From positions 1 to 60,805 of the forward strand of contig JAUSCZ010000037.1 of NCBI GenBank assembly GCA_030674475.1: a DNA stretch of 60,805 nucleotides, given 5' to 3'. The notes under the pieces were generated by a model. That model saw only the letters and a list, made by a program, of their open reading frames with translations. It had not been told where the DNA came from and ran no database searches. Made by a program: the position numbers and the translations under genes. Below are positions 39,186 to 49,041 of the stretch, one piece after another. The stretch comes from Candidatus Omnitrophota bacterium (lineage in GTDB: Bacteria; Omnitrophota; Gorgyraeia; Gygaellales; UBA12090). Every line of letters starts with the position of its first letter. Position 1 is the stretch's first letter.

Positions 39186-41462
39186 TTAATCTGACGACCT
39201 GCCTTGGGCATACCCCTGGGAAAGAGGTTTGGGGTCGTGATAGTTTTGATTGTAGTCAATAGACATCTCCGGGAAGGCCTTCAGCCGTAAAACCAGCCAG
39301 ATGGTTTCTCCCCGCTCCCTTAAGACGTTATAATTCACATCCAAAATCCAGCAGTGCAGTTCCTTAGAAACGACATAATTCTGTTCTTTGACCAAACTAT
39401 TGCCTTTAAATTGCAGCCTTTGATACACCTTAAATGACCAGCCTTTGATAAGGTTGAATAAGATTTCTCCGGTCATCTGACTGCTGGACTTTCTTTCGTA
39501 GCGGTATCCGCCTCCCCAGGAGACGGTTTTGCCGGAGGCCTTAAGGTCAAAATTGGCGGAGGTGAAATACTTCTTTTTGCGGTCTAAGTTGGCGTCAGTC
39601 TCAAACCTCAGCCAGTCATAGGGAATGGCCTCCAGATCAAAAGTGACATTATGGTTCCAACGGCGGTTCCGGCCTTCAATATTGAAATAGTAGTTATTAC
39701 TGGTGAGCAGGCGCAGAAAATCCACGGTTTTGTTGCGGCGTTTGGTCTGGAGTTTATTTTCCAGGGACATATCTATCTGGTTGGCCTGGCCGATGGAATC
39801 CAGGTCAATAAGTTTGGAGGCGCTGACTGTGGGAGGATGAGTATAGGCCCAGCCTACATTTGGGCTGATGATATGACGGAGCTTATTAAACTTCATGCCC
39901 CAAATATCCGCGTCTACGTCAAAAATACGGTAAAATCTGGTAGTCAGATTAATTCCGCTGTCCCAGACTTCCCGGAAAATACCCACTTCCCTTCCGGCAA
40001 TCCTGCGGTAATAGGTTTCACGGGTTCCGGCATAGGGATTAAGGTCAAGAAAGGCTAATTTAAAAGGCAGGGATAGCCGGGTGTAATTATCTATTTTTTG
40101 ATTGGAATCATCTTCGTCGGTGGGCGCGGGGTAGGTGGCGAATTTTTTATTAAAGCTGGCATAGGAGGCGTTGTTGCTGAAATAAAGCGGGGTTTCAAAG
40201 ATCCGGGTGCTGGATTTATCGTGTTTAATCTCCGGGAGTTTTTCGGTCTCGGTAAAGATACGGTTAGTGCGCTTTTGGTTAAGTATGCTCAAATTAGAAT
40301 AATCCGGCAGAATCCGGTTATAGAGGATATACGAAGTTGGCTGGCTCTCCTTTTCGTATTCGCGAAAAAAGTAATCCTTGATGAATTTGGTATCTCTCAT
40401 TTTATGATACTCGGCCAGCCAATAGGTATTTTTATCCACTTCCCATTTATGCCGCCACTGGATGCGGTAGCGTTCGGTATCATCGGTAGCTTTAAGGGTT
40501 GTGGGATATTTATAGAGACGTTTTCTCCCGAGCACCCTTTCGTTCATATAATAGGTTTTAAAATAGCCCTTACCAACAACCTTGGTGTCATAATAATTAT
40601 CAATTCCCCAGGCCAGCTCCTTCTTCTCCCGGTAATCAAGATGGATTCGGCCTCCGGAGTTTGCCAGAAAATCATACCTCCAGGCAGTCAAAATAAAAAG
40701 CCCCCAATCTTTACTTTTTCCCGGAGTAACCTGGACATGCATCCGGTCATCTTTTAGATTCTGGGTATATTTAGGCATATACATTATCGGGGTATTGGCT
40801 ACCCGAAAGGTCATCGCCCGGGTGGTAACCTTGTCTTCGGGAAACAGTTCCAGCAGACGGCTTTGAATGCGGTAATGCGGACGTTTCTCATGGTCGCAGG
40901 TGGTAAAATATCCGTTTTTTATCTGGATTTCATCCTCGGAAACCTTTTTAATGATTTTTCCTTGTCCATAATAGGGCAGATAAGCTAAGGTAGCGTCAAA
41001 GGCCTGTCCGGTTTTGGTCTTAAAATTAAAGTCGCAGGATTTGGCCTTGATGGTGCCTTTTTTATCTTTTAAAACCACATTGCCTTCAGCGTGGGCGTCG
41101 TTGGTCAAGGTGTTGACTGTGGCTCGATCGCAGGTGAGGACCGATTCTCCCTTGGTTACCACAACATTCCCTTCAACTATGACAACATTAGTATCCTTGG
41201 AGTATTCAATTTTATCGCCATTGACCGTTATCGGGGCATCCGAATCCAACTTGAAGCTGTCGGTTATATCAGGTAGCTTCTCGGTTTCTTCCGAATCCGG
41301 GATATCCAGAGCGTTTTCTGCTTCTTTCTCTTTAATCTCTTTTTTCTGGGAGGCCTTAGCTGAAGTTTCCGATAAGGTGCTATTGATTAAGGATTCGGCC
41401 AGTAGAAACTTATTGGCTCCCAAAACGCACATAAGCGCGATTAAAATTATTTTTAATTTCAT
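39186..41462 (-). CDS. lptD: LPS-assembly outer-membrane protein LptD-like
   Basis: 758 residues. Signal peptide (MKLKIILIALMCVLG..LLA), an OstA/LptA-like N-terminal domain (VIVEGNVVVTKGESVLTCDRA, DAHAEGNVVLKDKKGTIKA), then the beta-barrel domain with many aromatic-ended strands. The YFTTCDHEKPHYRI-like segment and R.. MTFRVANTPIMYMPKY resemble LptD. It shows that this cell has an LPS-type outer membrane. ROK kinase overlaps it by 4 bp. Confidence 0.9.
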   Translation of the reverse strand: MKLKIILIALMCVLGANKFLLAESLINSTLSETSAKASQKKEIKEKEAENALDIPDSEETEKLPDITDSFKLDSDAPITVNGDKIEYSKDTNVVIVEGNVVVTKGESVLTCDRATVNTLTNDAHAEGNVVLKDKKGTIKAKSCDFNFKTKTGQAFDATLAYLPYYGQGKIIKKVSEDEIQIKNGYFTTCDHEKRPHYRIQSRLLELFPEDKVTTRAMTFRVANTPIMYMPKYTQNLKDDRMHVQVTPGKSKDWGLFILTAWRYDFLANSGGRIHLDYREKKELAWGIDNYYDTKVVGKGYFKTYYMNERVLGRKRLYKYPTTLKATDDTERYRIQWRHKWEVDKNTYWLAEYHKMRDTKFIKDYFFREYEKESQPTSYILYNRILPDYSNLSILNQKRTNRIFTETEKLPEIKHDKSSTRIFETPLYFSNNASYASFNKKFATYPAPTDEDDSNQKIDNYTRLSLPFKLAFLDLNPYAGTRETYYRRIAGREVGIFREVWDSGINLTTRFYRIFDVDADIWGMKFNKLRHIISPNVGWAYTHPPTVSASKLIDLDSIGQANQIDMSLENKLQTKRRNKTVDFLRLLTSNNYYFNIEGRNRRWNHNVTFDLEAIPYDWLRFETDANLDRKKKYFTSANFDLKASGKTVSWGGGYRYERKSSSQMTGEILFNLIKGWSFKVYQRLQFKGNSLVKEQNYVVSKELHCWILDVNYNVLRERGETIWLVLRLKAFPEMSIDYNQNYHDPKPLSQGYAQGRSSD

Positions 41463-42391
41463 CTCTTATGAAGTTCTTCCTTAACCAATAACCCCGCCCC
41501 AATCATTCCGGCGTCATTACCTAATTTCGCTTTGACTATTCTTACGGCTCTGGCTGAGGTGGGCATCGAGCGCGCCCGGATAACTTTTCTTACTGTAGCA
41601 AAGATTATTTCTCCGGCATTGGCAACCCCCCCGCCGATTACTATAGTGTCCGGGTTAAAAAAGTTAACTACCCCGGAAAGGGCTATTCCTAAATGTTGGG
41701 CCGCGTTCTCCCAGATTTTTCGCGCTGCTTTATTTCCGCTTAAGCTCATCCGGCTTAATTCTTCTAAAGATATTGTTTCCCCAAAGGATTTTTTGGCCTG
41801 ATCCAATATCCGGCTATTTCCCACATAGCGTTCCAGGCAGGCGGTTCCTCCGCAGGGACATTTAGGCCCGGATTCGTTAAGCGGGATGTGCCCGATTTCA
41901 CCCGCGGTAAGGCTTGAGCCGCGGTATAATTTTCCCTGGACAATGATGCCGCCGCCGACTCCGGTGCCTAAGGTGATGCCTACCACATTAGTTTTTCCTT
42001 TAGCTGAACCTATCCTGGCTTCAGCTAAGGCCATCAAGTTGGCATCGTTATCAATAAATACCGGTAAACTGGTTCTTTTTTTCAGGATATCTCTTAAGCG
42101 GACATTGCGCCAGCCCGGGATATTGGGGAAATAATGCACAATCCCCTTTAAGGAATCAATTGGTCCGGGTAAGCCGATACCGATTCCCAGGACATTTTTC
42201 TTGGGGACATTAGCTTCGGATAAAATTTCTTCTATTGTCTGGCCAAGAGCAAAAATCAAATTTTCGCGGGAAGGGAAATCCCGGGTAGGCAGGCTTTTCT
42301 TGGAGATAATTTTGCCTTTGTATAGCAGGCCGAATTTGATATTAGTCGCGCCTAAGTCTATGCCAATTATATGTTTTTCATTCCTCGCCAT
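41459..42391 (-). CDS. ROK-family sugar kinase (glucokinase-like)
   Basis: 310 residues. ATP site GIDLGATNIKFGLL, GLPGPID, GTGVGGGIIV, the zinc motif CPCGGTACLERYVG and IVIGGGVANAG. Phosphorylates glucose or a related sugar. It overlaps lptD by 4 bp and so precedes the envelope operon. The exact sugar is not determinable. Confidence 0.92.
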   Translation of the reverse strand: MARNEKHIIGIDLGATNIKFGLLYKGKIISKKSLPTRDFPSRENLIFALGQTIEEILSEANVPKKNVLGIGIGLPGPIDSLKGIVHYFPNIPGWRNVRLRDILKKRTSLPVFIDNDANLMALAEARIGSAKGKTNVVGITLGTGVGGGIIVQGKLYRGSSLTAGEIGHIPLNESGPKCPCGGTACLERYVGNSRILDQAKKSFGETISLEELSRMSLSGNKAARKIWENAAQHLGIALSGVVNFFNPDTIVIGGGVANAGEIIFATVRKVIRARSMPTSARAVRIVKAKLGNDAGMIGAGLLVKEELHKR

Positions 42392-42459
42392 AGAAAAAGC
42401 ATTGTAGCCTAAATCATCTTTTTTTGCAAGGGAATTTTAGTCAGCGGTTACTCAGTGTT

Positions 42460-43449
42460 TTAATTTGAGCAGACCCGGTTGCGGCCTTGGGCCTTGGCCT
42501 GATAGAGGGCTTTATCCGCTTTATCAATTAAGCCGCTAAGTGCCTGCGCGTCATCAGGATATACGGATACGCCTATGCTTATGGTGCATCTGATATTTTC
42601 GTTATAGACGCGGATTCGCGCCTCTTCCACGCTCAGGCATAGGCGCTGGGCCACCAGGAATGAGCCTCCCTTGTCTGTTTCCGGAAGCAAAATGCACAGT
42701 TCTTCGCCTCCGTATCTGGCGCACATATCTATCTGGCGCAGGGAATATTTCAGGATTTTGGCGATTTCCTTTAAAATGGCGTCTCCGGTTATGTGCCCAT
42801 AGGTATCGTTATAGGTCTTAAAGTTATCCACGTCAATAAGCAGGAATGATAAAGGGTAATTGTTGTGTTTTGACCTTATCAGTTCTTGTTTTAGCCTTTC
42901 TAAGAAATATCCCCGCGCGTAGAGCCCGGTGAGGCCGTCGGTAATAGAAATTTCTTGAATTTCAGCAAAAAGCCTCGCGCGCTTCAGGGAGAGTTCGAGC
43001 TGGATTAAGAGGACGGCCATCTTCGCCCGGTCTATCTTTCCGGAATCTTTAATTGCCAAATAGCGCGTTTTTTGCTCTTTGGCGCTAAACTTAAACAGGC
43101 TGTAGTCTATATTATTTTTTATGAGCTGGTCGTCGCTAAAAAAGCATTCCGGGGTGTTGAAGATGCCGGATATCTTTTCTTTGAAGGCGTTCAGGATGCT
43201 CTCCTCATCAGTTGATTTAGATAATTCTTTGCTGACTTCGTATATGGCCGATTCGGTTTCAATAGAGTTAGCCAGCGCCTGATTGTGATCTTGGATATAT
43301 TTAAGCCTGTTTTCTATGGTTTGAAACAACTCGTTTCTGGCCTGAATAAGCAGAGAGAGATTGCTTAAGCCCAGATCAAGGTTTTTCTTAAGCCAGCGGA
43401 GAATAAAAAACGCGCTTAACGCTGCCGGCAGTAATCCTAAAATAGGCAT
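42460..43449 (-). CDS. Diguanylate cyclase (GGDEF)
   Basis: 329 residues. A hydrophobic N-terminal segment, a coiled region, a degenerate GAF-like middle, then a GGDEF domain with the active loop RYGGEELCILLP and the product-forming DVDNFKTYND. GGEEL is a functional form. It overlaps the second cyclase gene by 13 bp. Confidence 0.92.
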   Translation of the reverse strand: MPILGLLPAALSAFFILRWLKKNLDLGLSNLSLLIQARNELFQTIENRLKYIQDHNQALANSIETESAIYEVSKELSKSTDEESILNAFKEKISGIFNTPECFFSDDQLIKNNIDYSLFKFSAKEQKTRYLAIKDSGKIDRAKMAVLLIQLELSLKRARLFAEIQEISITDGLTGLYARGYFLERLKQELIRSKHNNYPLSFLLIDVDNFKTYNDTYGHITGDAILKEIAKILKYSLRQIDMCARYGGEELCILLPETDKGGSFLVAQRLCLSVEEARIRVYNENIRCTISIGVSVYPDDAQALSGLIDKADKALYQAKAQGRNRVCSN

Positions 43450-44738
43450 ACCCGATTTCTCCCTAACCGCTTTGCCTCATAAAGAGCCGTATCGGCCTTA
43501 TTAATCAAATCTCCCGCTGAGTCGGCATCCTGAGGAAATCCGGCCGCGCCGATTGAAACCGTAATGCCGGTTTTATTGCGGCGTAGATTTATGGTTTTGG
43601 CCTGGATGAAGGCGCGCGTATTTTCCGCTAAAGAAAACGCCTCTTGCTTGGAGGCCGCGGGCAGGATTAACAGGAACTCTTCTCCCCCAAAACGGCCGAT
43701 AATCGCGTCTTGACCTTTGAGTGAGTCTTTAAGCCAGAAGCTTAAATTTTTTAAAACTATATCTCCGGCCAGATGTCCGTAGCGGTCATTATATTTTTTA
43801 AATAAATCTATATCCAGCATCAATACCGACAAAGAATTCTCATTGGTTAAACAGCGCTTTAATTCTTCGTCTAATCTTTCTAGTATATGTGTATGGGTGT
43901 AGAGGCCGGTGAGGGAATCTTTAATTGCCAGTTCTTTTATGTTTTGGTAGCATTTGGCATTGTCAATAGCTATGCTGGCTATATCCGCTATGGTGCTCAA
44001 GAGCCTTAAGTCTTCCAGCGTCCATAGCTTTTTTTCGGGTGAGTCTAAACGTAGTATTCCCAGCGCCCTGTTTTGACTGATGAGACAACTTGAAATCAAG
44101 GAGCTGATTTTTCGCTGAGCTATTTTCTTTACTGTGTGCTTGTCAAAGCGGAAATCAGAAGAGGTGTCTTCAACCAAAAGCGGCTGGGTATGCGCTAAGG
44201 CCCACTGGCTGAAGATATCCCCCTTTTTATCTTTGATGACGGAATCATCTGCCGCGGGCCCGTAAGAAGCGGCTAAAGATAGCTCTGAATAGCTGTCGCT
44301 AAGATAAATCAGGCAGGTGCTTTTTTGCTGCCCCAGCAATTGGAAGCATTCTTCAGCCAGTAATTTCAAGGCGTCGTCTAAAGAAAGATTTTGGTTGAAT
44401 TTTTCGGTGAGCAAAGCCAGATTATCATATTTCTTAAGTTTTAGATGTAAGGCCTTATTCTTGGTTTCTTCAATCTGAAGCTGGTCGTAAAGGATGTTGA
44501 TTCTTCCCTGAAGGTCTTCTATCTCGGAATTAAGCCGCTGTTCCTTCTTATTTTTTTGCTCTAAAAAAACAAAAAATAAAACAATGGCCCCTGCCGGGAT
44601 AGCCAGGTAAGGCAATAAGAAGGAAGGATTATTTCGCGGTCCGAAATATAAGCTTAGTAGAAGGGTGAATACAGGTAAAATAAGCAGAAAAGGACTGCTC
44701 TCTTTTGGGGGATATAGTGTAGGGCTGACGCGGCGCAT
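43437..44738 (-). CDS. GAF-domain diguanylate cyclase (GGDEF)
   Basis: 433 residues. Two N-terminal membrane helices, a coiled coil (about 68-105), a GAF domain (about 110-260) and a GGDEF domain with DIDLFKKYND and active loop GRFGGEEFLLIL. No RxxD inhibitory site is seen next to the loop. With its partner it probably responds to different signals. PilZ proteins at 28-29 kb are potential targets. Confidence 0.92.
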   Translation of the reverse strand: MRRVSPTLYPPKESSPFLLILPVFTLLLSLYFGPRNNPSFLLPYLAIPAGAIVLFFVFLEQKNKKEQRLNSEIEDLQGRINILYDQLQIEETKNKALHLKLKKYDNLALLTEKFNQNLSLDDALKLLAEECFQLLGQQKSTCLIYLSDSYSELSLAASYGPAADDSVIKDKKGDIFSQWALAHTQPLLVEDTSSDFRFDKHTVKKIAQRKISSLISSCLISQNRALGILRLDSPEKKLWTLEDLRLLSTIADIASIAIDNAKCYQNIKELAIKDSLTGLYTHTHILERLDEELKRCLTNENSLSVLMLDIDLFKKYNDRYGHLAGDIVLKNLSFWLKDSLKGQDAIIGRFGGEEFLLILPAASKQEAFSLAENTRAFIQAKTINLRRNKTGITVSIGAAGFPQDADSAGDLINKADTALYEAKRLGRNRVCLF

Positions 44739-44778
44739 ACGGCGTGTGGGGGTGAGTTTTTGACTGCGCTTGATAAGG

Positions 44779-45882
44779 TTAAATAATAGTTACTTCGGTA
44801 TCCTTATCAAAAAAGTGCACCTTGCTCATATCAAAAACCAGGTCCATGTCCTGGTTTATCGGCGGCCGGTCGTGGGCTCCTACCCGGGCAATAAAGGTGT
44901 GTTTTCCGGTGTTGAGATACAGATAGACCTCTGAGCCCAGAGGTTCAACCACTTCGCAGGTTACCTTGACTACATTTTCCGCCGTGGCGCTGGAGACAAA
45001 GAGTTTATCGTATATATCCTCAGAACGCAGGCCCATAGTAATTTCTTTTCCTGTGTAGGGGTTAAGCTTCTTATACATCTCTTCAGCTATTCTTACGATA
45101 ACCTTTCCTTCGTCAAAATACAGCTTGCCGTCTTTTTTGATTATCCTGCCCAGCATAAAATTCATCGGGGGAGAGCCGATGAAGCTGGCCACGAATTTAT
45201 TTACCGGAGAATCGTAGATAGTTATAGGGTCAGCCGCCTGTTGGATTATCCCGTCTTTCATTACCGCGATGCGGTCTCCCATAGTCATGGCTTCGGTTTG
45301 GTCGTGGGTAACATAAATCATCGTGGTAGCCAGCCTCAGGTGCAGTTTATGGATTTCGGTGCGCATCTGGACCCGGAGTTTGGCATCGAGATTGCTCAAG
45401 GGTTCGTCAAACAAAAAGACCAGCGGTTTTCTGACTATCGCCCTTCCCACCGCTACCCTTTGGCGTTCGCCTCCGGAAAGTTCTTTGGGTCTGCGATTCA
45501 TAAGGGCCTTTATGCCTAATATACCGGCGGCATCAGTTACCCTTTTATTTATCTCCTGTTTTGGGTATTTTCTTAATTTTAAGCCGAAGGCCATATTTTC
45601 AAAGACGGTCATATGCGGATACAGGGCGTAATTCTGAAAGACCATGGCGATATCCCGGTCTTTGGCCGGAACCTCATTTACCAGCTTGTCCCCGATGTAA
45701 ATCCGGCCTTCGCTCATCTCCTCTAATCCGGCAATCATCCTTAAGGTGGTAGATTTTCCGCATCCCGACGGCCCGACCAAAACCATAAATTCCCGGTTTT
45801 CTATCCCTAGGTTTACCTTATCTACGGCGGCTATCCCGCCGTCATATATCTTGGAGACATCTTTTAAGCTTACCTGCGCCAT
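44779..45882 (-). CDS. ugpC: UgpC/MsmK-type sugar ABC transporter ATPase
   Basis: 367 residues. Walker A GPSGCGKSTT, signature LSGGERQRVAVGRAI, Walker B VFLFDEPLSNLDAKLR, H-loop YVTHDQTEAMT and a C-terminal TOBE regulatory domain. This is the shared ATPase of glycerol-3-phosphate and oligosaccharide importers. No permease or binding protein is adjacent, so it may energise several transporters. Confidence 0.94.
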   Translation of the reverse strand: MAQVSLKDVSKIYDGGIAAVDKVNLGIENREFMVLVGPSGCGKSTTLRMIAGLEEMSEGRIYIGDKLVNEVPAKDRDIAMVFQNYALYPHMTVFENMAFGLKLRKYPKQEINKRVTDAAGILGIKALMNRRPKELSGGERQRVAVGRAIVRKPLVFLFDEPLSNLDAKLRVQMRTEIHKLHLRLATTMIYVTHDQTEAMTMGDRIAVMKDGIIQQAADPITIYDSPVNKFVASFIGSPPMNFMLGRIIKKDGKLYFDEGKVIVRIAEEMYKKLNPYTGKEITMGLRSEDIYDKLFVSSATAENVVKVTCEVVEPLGSEVYLYLNTGKHTFIARVGAHDRPPINQDMDLVFDMSKVHFFDKDTEVTII

Positions 45883-45899
45883 TTGCCCTCACTTTGTTC

Positions 45900-46060
45900 G
45901 GGAGTAACCAGTAACCAGTAACCAGAAACCTGAAACCAGAGAACAGAAGCCAGAGAACTGTCCCGATTAACTATCGGGATCCCGACTCTGTCGGGAGAAC
46001 CAGATGGTAACTATTACAATCTGGTTACTGGCAACTGGTTTCTGGTTACTTATGATTATA
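45900..46060. repeat. GTAACCAG inverted word repeat with nested palindromes
   Basis: Left words GTAACCAGTAACCAG and AACCAGA face right words CTGGTTACTGG and TGGTTTCTGGTTAC. Nested inside are CCCGATTAACTATCGGG and TCCCGACTCTGTCGGGA. The latter also occurs at 23391-23407. A likely bidirectional terminator. Confidence 0.7.
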
Positions 46061-46073
46061 CCCATTAAAAAAA

Positions 46074-46910
46074 TTATGTCAAATATTCTATCAAATCGCT
46101 TAAAGTTTTTTTGAGATTTTTACGCGGGGTAATCATATCAATAAGGCCGTGCTCCAGGAGAAACTCTGAGCTTTGAAAACCTTTGGGCAGTCTTTGTCTT
46201 ATGGTTTGTTCAATAACCCGCGGCCCGGTAAAGCCTATCAGGGCTTTCGGCTCGGCAATGATTATATCGCCTAAACCGGCAAATGAGGCCATAATCCCGG
46301 CCATAGTGGGGTTAGTCAGCACTGATATATAAAGCAGGCCCGCTTTATGATGCAGGCCCAGGGCGTTTGAAGTTTTAGCCATCTGCATCAGGCTTAAGGC
46401 TCCTTCGTACATCCTGGCTCCTCCCCCTGAGCCGGAAACGATGACCATGGGGATTTTGGCGGCGGTGGCTGTTTCGATTGCCCGGGTAATTTTTTCTCCT
46501 ACCACTGAACCCATTGATCCCATAATAAAGCGGGAATCGGTAGCCGCGATTACCGCTTTTTTGTTCAGAATTTTACCTTCTCCGCATATTGCCGCTTCTC
46601 TTAAGCCGGTGGCCTCTTGATCGCTCTTTATTTTATCTAAGTAAGTCTTAGGGCCTTTGAAGTTTAAAGGGTCGGTTGAAGTCATATCCGCGTCGCTTTC
46701 CTGAAATGTCCCTTCGTCAATGAGCAGGCTTATTCTTTCCTTGGCGCTCAGCGTAAAGTGATAGCCGCATTTAGGGCAAACCCTGGAATTCTCCTCCAAC
46801 GTTTTATTGAAAATAGGATTTGAACATTCCTCGCATTTTGTCCAGACCCCCTCAGGGATTTCCTTCTTTCGGACCTTGACTATGGTGTATTTGGGCTTAA
46901 AAAGCGACAT
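46074..46910 (-). CDS. accD: Acetyl-CoA carboxylase carboxyltransferase subunit beta
   Basis: 278 residues. Zinc ribbon with Cys26, 29, 45 and 48, then the crotonase-fold carboxyltransferase with GSMGSVVGEKI and SGSGGGARMYEGALSLMQM. First committed step of fatty acid synthesis with AccA, which is not in the window. It overlaps the DUF1015 gene by 14 bp. Confidence 0.96.
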   Translation of the reverse strand: MSLFKPKYTIVKVRKKEIPEGVWTKCEECSNPIFNKTLEENSRVCPKCGYHFTLSAKERISLLIDEGTFQESDADMTSTDPLNFKGPKTYLDKIKSDQEATGLREAAICGEGKILNKKAVIAATDSRFIMGSMGSVVGEKITRAIETATAAKIPMVIVSGSGGGARMYEGALSLMQMAKTSNALGLHHKAGLLYISVLTNPTMAGIMASFAGLGDIIIAEPKALIGFTGPRVIEQTIRQRLPKGFQSSEFLLEHGLIDMITPRKNLKKTLSDLIEYLT

Positions 46911-48234
46911 GGGAGGCGCCTTCCATATCTAATTTATTAATCACTAATCCTGAAAGCGGCTTAGGATAAAAGTAGGTAGATTTATGCGGCATTTTCTTGA
47001 GGCTTTCGGAAATAGCGCTTATTTGGCTCGGCTGGGGTGGATTCATAAAGAAAGCGGCTTGATATTTTTTTGAGTCTACCAGTTGTATCGCTGAATTTTC
47101 TTCTCTGGTGTAGAGGATTTGCTGATCCCTGCTGTTTTCTTCTTTAATTCCCAGGATTTTTTTAAAAATAAGGCTGTGCAGGATAACCACATCTAAATCT
47201 TTATACGAGCCGGCAGGATGTTTCACGTTTTTATCGGTTATTTTCTTTAGTTTGAGCAGATAAAAAATTTTATTACCTAAATATAAGCCAAAGAAATGTT
47301 CAGTAATTTTCGCGGATTTAAGCTTCTGAGATAGATCCGCGTAGTTTGTAAAATACTCAATTATAAAATGCTTAGCCAGGGCCTGCTTTAAGGAATAGAG
47401 TTTTACGTTAGGCAGGTTGTTGATCACCCGGTGAGTGGGCAGGACTTTCAAACCCCTGGATTCCAGGGCAGAGAAATACATCATTATATAAGCGCTGTTT
47501 AACCTGTGCAGCTTGTCTGCCTTTTGGGATTTTCCCACTTGCGCAGCCTTGCTGCTAAGTTTATTATAAAGGCAGGCCACCTCGTAGCGGTGATGTCCGT
47601 CAGCAATAAATATCTTCTTGCTCCCGGTTATTTTTTCAAGCTTGATGATGAAATCAGGATCAGTAATCATCCATAACCGGTTTCTTACCTGTTCAAGCTC
47701 AAAATCCAGCAGAGGTTTATTTCGGCATTTGTTTTTAATAAGGTTTTCTATCTTTGAATCGGAATCGGAATACAGCCCGAATATCGGGCTTAGGTTGGCC
47801 CGGGTTGACCTGAGAAGGGAGAGCCGGTCTTCCTTGGGCTTGCAGAATGTCTTTTCGTGAGGAAAAACCACTCCTTTTCCCGAGGGCTCGAGCTTAAGCA
47901 GGCCGATAAAGCCAAGCCGGGATATTTTTTCCCCCTCAAAATCAAACAATTGCTGGTAAATATATATCGCGGGCGATTTATCTTGTATAAATACGCCTTC
48001 TTTAATCCACTTATCCAGATAGGCCGCGGACCGGGTGTATTTGTTGTTTTGCTGATTGTCGCCTTTCTTTTCCTGTCCCAGGATTATCCGGATGAGGTTA
48101 CGCGTATGGGCGCGGTAGAATTGAGATTGCTGATATGTGGATATGACATCGTAGGGCGGGGTTACTACCAGGGAGATTTCTTTGATTTTTTCTAAATTAT
48201 AACGTAAGGCCGGGAATGCTTTTATGGTAGCCAT
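46897..48234 (-). CDS. DUF1015 family protein
   Basis: 445 residues. The family start MATIKAFPALRYN, PPYDVIS, then FADGHHRYE with a conserved Asp-Gly-His-His motif and ALLSLIF-like late region. Function is unknown; a possible kinase or SerC-linked role has been suggested for the family. The frame reaches 48333, but ATG 48234 gives the family start and shares one base with the stop of the VanZ-like gene. Confidence 0.9.
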   Translation of the reverse strand: MATIKAFPALRYNLEKIKEISLVVTPPYDVISTYQQSQFYRAHTRNLIRIILGQEKKGDNQQNNKYTRSAAYLDKWIKEGVFIQDKSPAIYIYQQLFDFEGEKISRLGFIGLLKLEPSGKGVVFPHEKTFCKPKEDRLSLLRSTRANLSPIFGLYSDSDSKIENLIKNKCRNKPLLDFELEQVRNRLWMITDPDFIIKLEKITGSKKIFIADGHHRYEVACLYNKLSSKAAQVGKSQKADKLHRLNSAYIMMYFSALESRGLKVLPTHRVINNLPNVKLYSLKQALAKHFIIEYFTNYADLSQKLKSAKITEHFFGLYLGNKIFYLLKLKKITDKNVKHPAGSYKDLDVVILHSLIFKKILGIKEENSRDQQILYTREENSAIQLVDSKKYQAAFFMNPPQPSQISAISESLKKMPHKSTYFYPKPLSGLVINKLDMEGASHVAF

Positions 48235-48635
48235 TATTTTCCTGGGCCTTTCCTTATCAGAAAGGAAAGCCTGTCTTTTGGGATTAACAGACAAAAAGAG
48301 CCGAACGCCGAACCGTAAAGATCCACCAGCCAATCAGAAAAATCCGCTTTTCTTCCGATAATAAACCCCTGATGGAGCTCATCGCTGGCTCCGTAAGCTG
48401 CCGCTATCAAGAGAGCGATCAATTTTAAACCGGTGTGATTAAATTTAAAATATTCTTTTTTCAGGGCCCTGATTAAAAGCAATCCCAGCAGGGCATATTC
48501 AAAAAAATGGGTAATCTTATCGTTTAAGAGTAAAAAAGAAGGTACTTCCGGCTCAGACTGCGCGGAAAGGTGGTAGATGAGCCCCATATAGAGATACACC
48601 GGAAGCCAATACCAGGCAAATGTTTTCAGGCGCAC
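48234..48635 (-). CDS. VanZ-like membrane protein
   Basis: 133 residues, four membrane segments. Typical VanZ features are SAQSEPEVP, KITHFFEYALLGLLL, and SDELHQGFIIGRKADFSDWLVDLYGSAFG. The family includes teicoplanin resistance VanZ, but most relatives are of unknown role, so no resistance is implied. Confidence 0.9.
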   Translation of the reverse strand: MRLKTFAWYWLPVYLYMGLIYHLSAQSEPEVPSFLLLNDKITHFFEYALLGLLLIRALKKEYFKFNHTGLKLIALLIAAAYGASDELHQGFIIGRKADFSDWLVDLYGSAFGSFCLLIPKDRLSFLIRKGPGK

Positions 48636-48638
48636 GAT

Positions 48639-48917
48639 TTATGAAGCTGACGGGCATCCCTGACAGGAAGGTTTGACATTCGCGCAAGGCGCCGCCGCCG
48701 GGGACTTTTCTGATTTTTCTTTTTCGCTGTAACCTGATTTGCGGTAGTCGGTGGCGTAGAACCCGGAGCCTTTAAAGATTATCCCCGCGCCGTTACCGAT
48801 AACCCGGCGCACGCCTTTAGCGCACTCGGGGCACTTGCGCAAAGGTTTATCCAGCATGCTCTGGGATTTCTCAAAACGATGACCGCAGGATTTACATTCG
48901 TATTCATAAGTTGGCAT
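48639..48917 (-). CDS. FmdB-type zinc ribbon protein
   Basis: 92 residues: MPTYEYECKSCGHRFE and RKCPECAKGVRRVIG give a CxxC...CxxC ribbon, followed by GFYATDYRKSGY and a Cys-rich tail (CANVKPSCQGCP). Regulatory protein FmdB family; general role unknown. Confidence 0.92.
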   Translation of the reverse strand: MPTYEYECKSCGHRFEKSQSMLDKPLRKCPECAKGVRRVIGNGAGIIFKGSGFYATDYRKSGYSEKEKSEKSPAAAPCANVKPSCQGCPSAS

Positions 48918-48944
48918 TTTTCCCTCACTTTGTTCGGGAGTAAC

Positions 48945-49041
48945 CAGAGGCCAGTTGCCAGAGGCCAGATTTTTTCTGGTTACTGGTTTCCCCGGCCTGT
49001 TTCGCTTTACCGGGGCAGGCTGGTTACTGGCAACTAGTTTC
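48945..49041. repeat. GGCCAG/CTGGTTAC inverted word repeat
   Basis: Left words AACCAGAGGCCAGTTGCCAG face right words CTGGTTACTGG and GGTTACTGGCAACT, with a nested CCCCGGCC..GGGGC. Relative of the repeat at 45900. Confidence 0.65.

Noticed and set aside
48235..48333. N-terminal extension of the DUF1015 protein
   Set aside because: It is the other frame of the VanZ-like gene; the family start is MATIKAFPALRYN at 48234.
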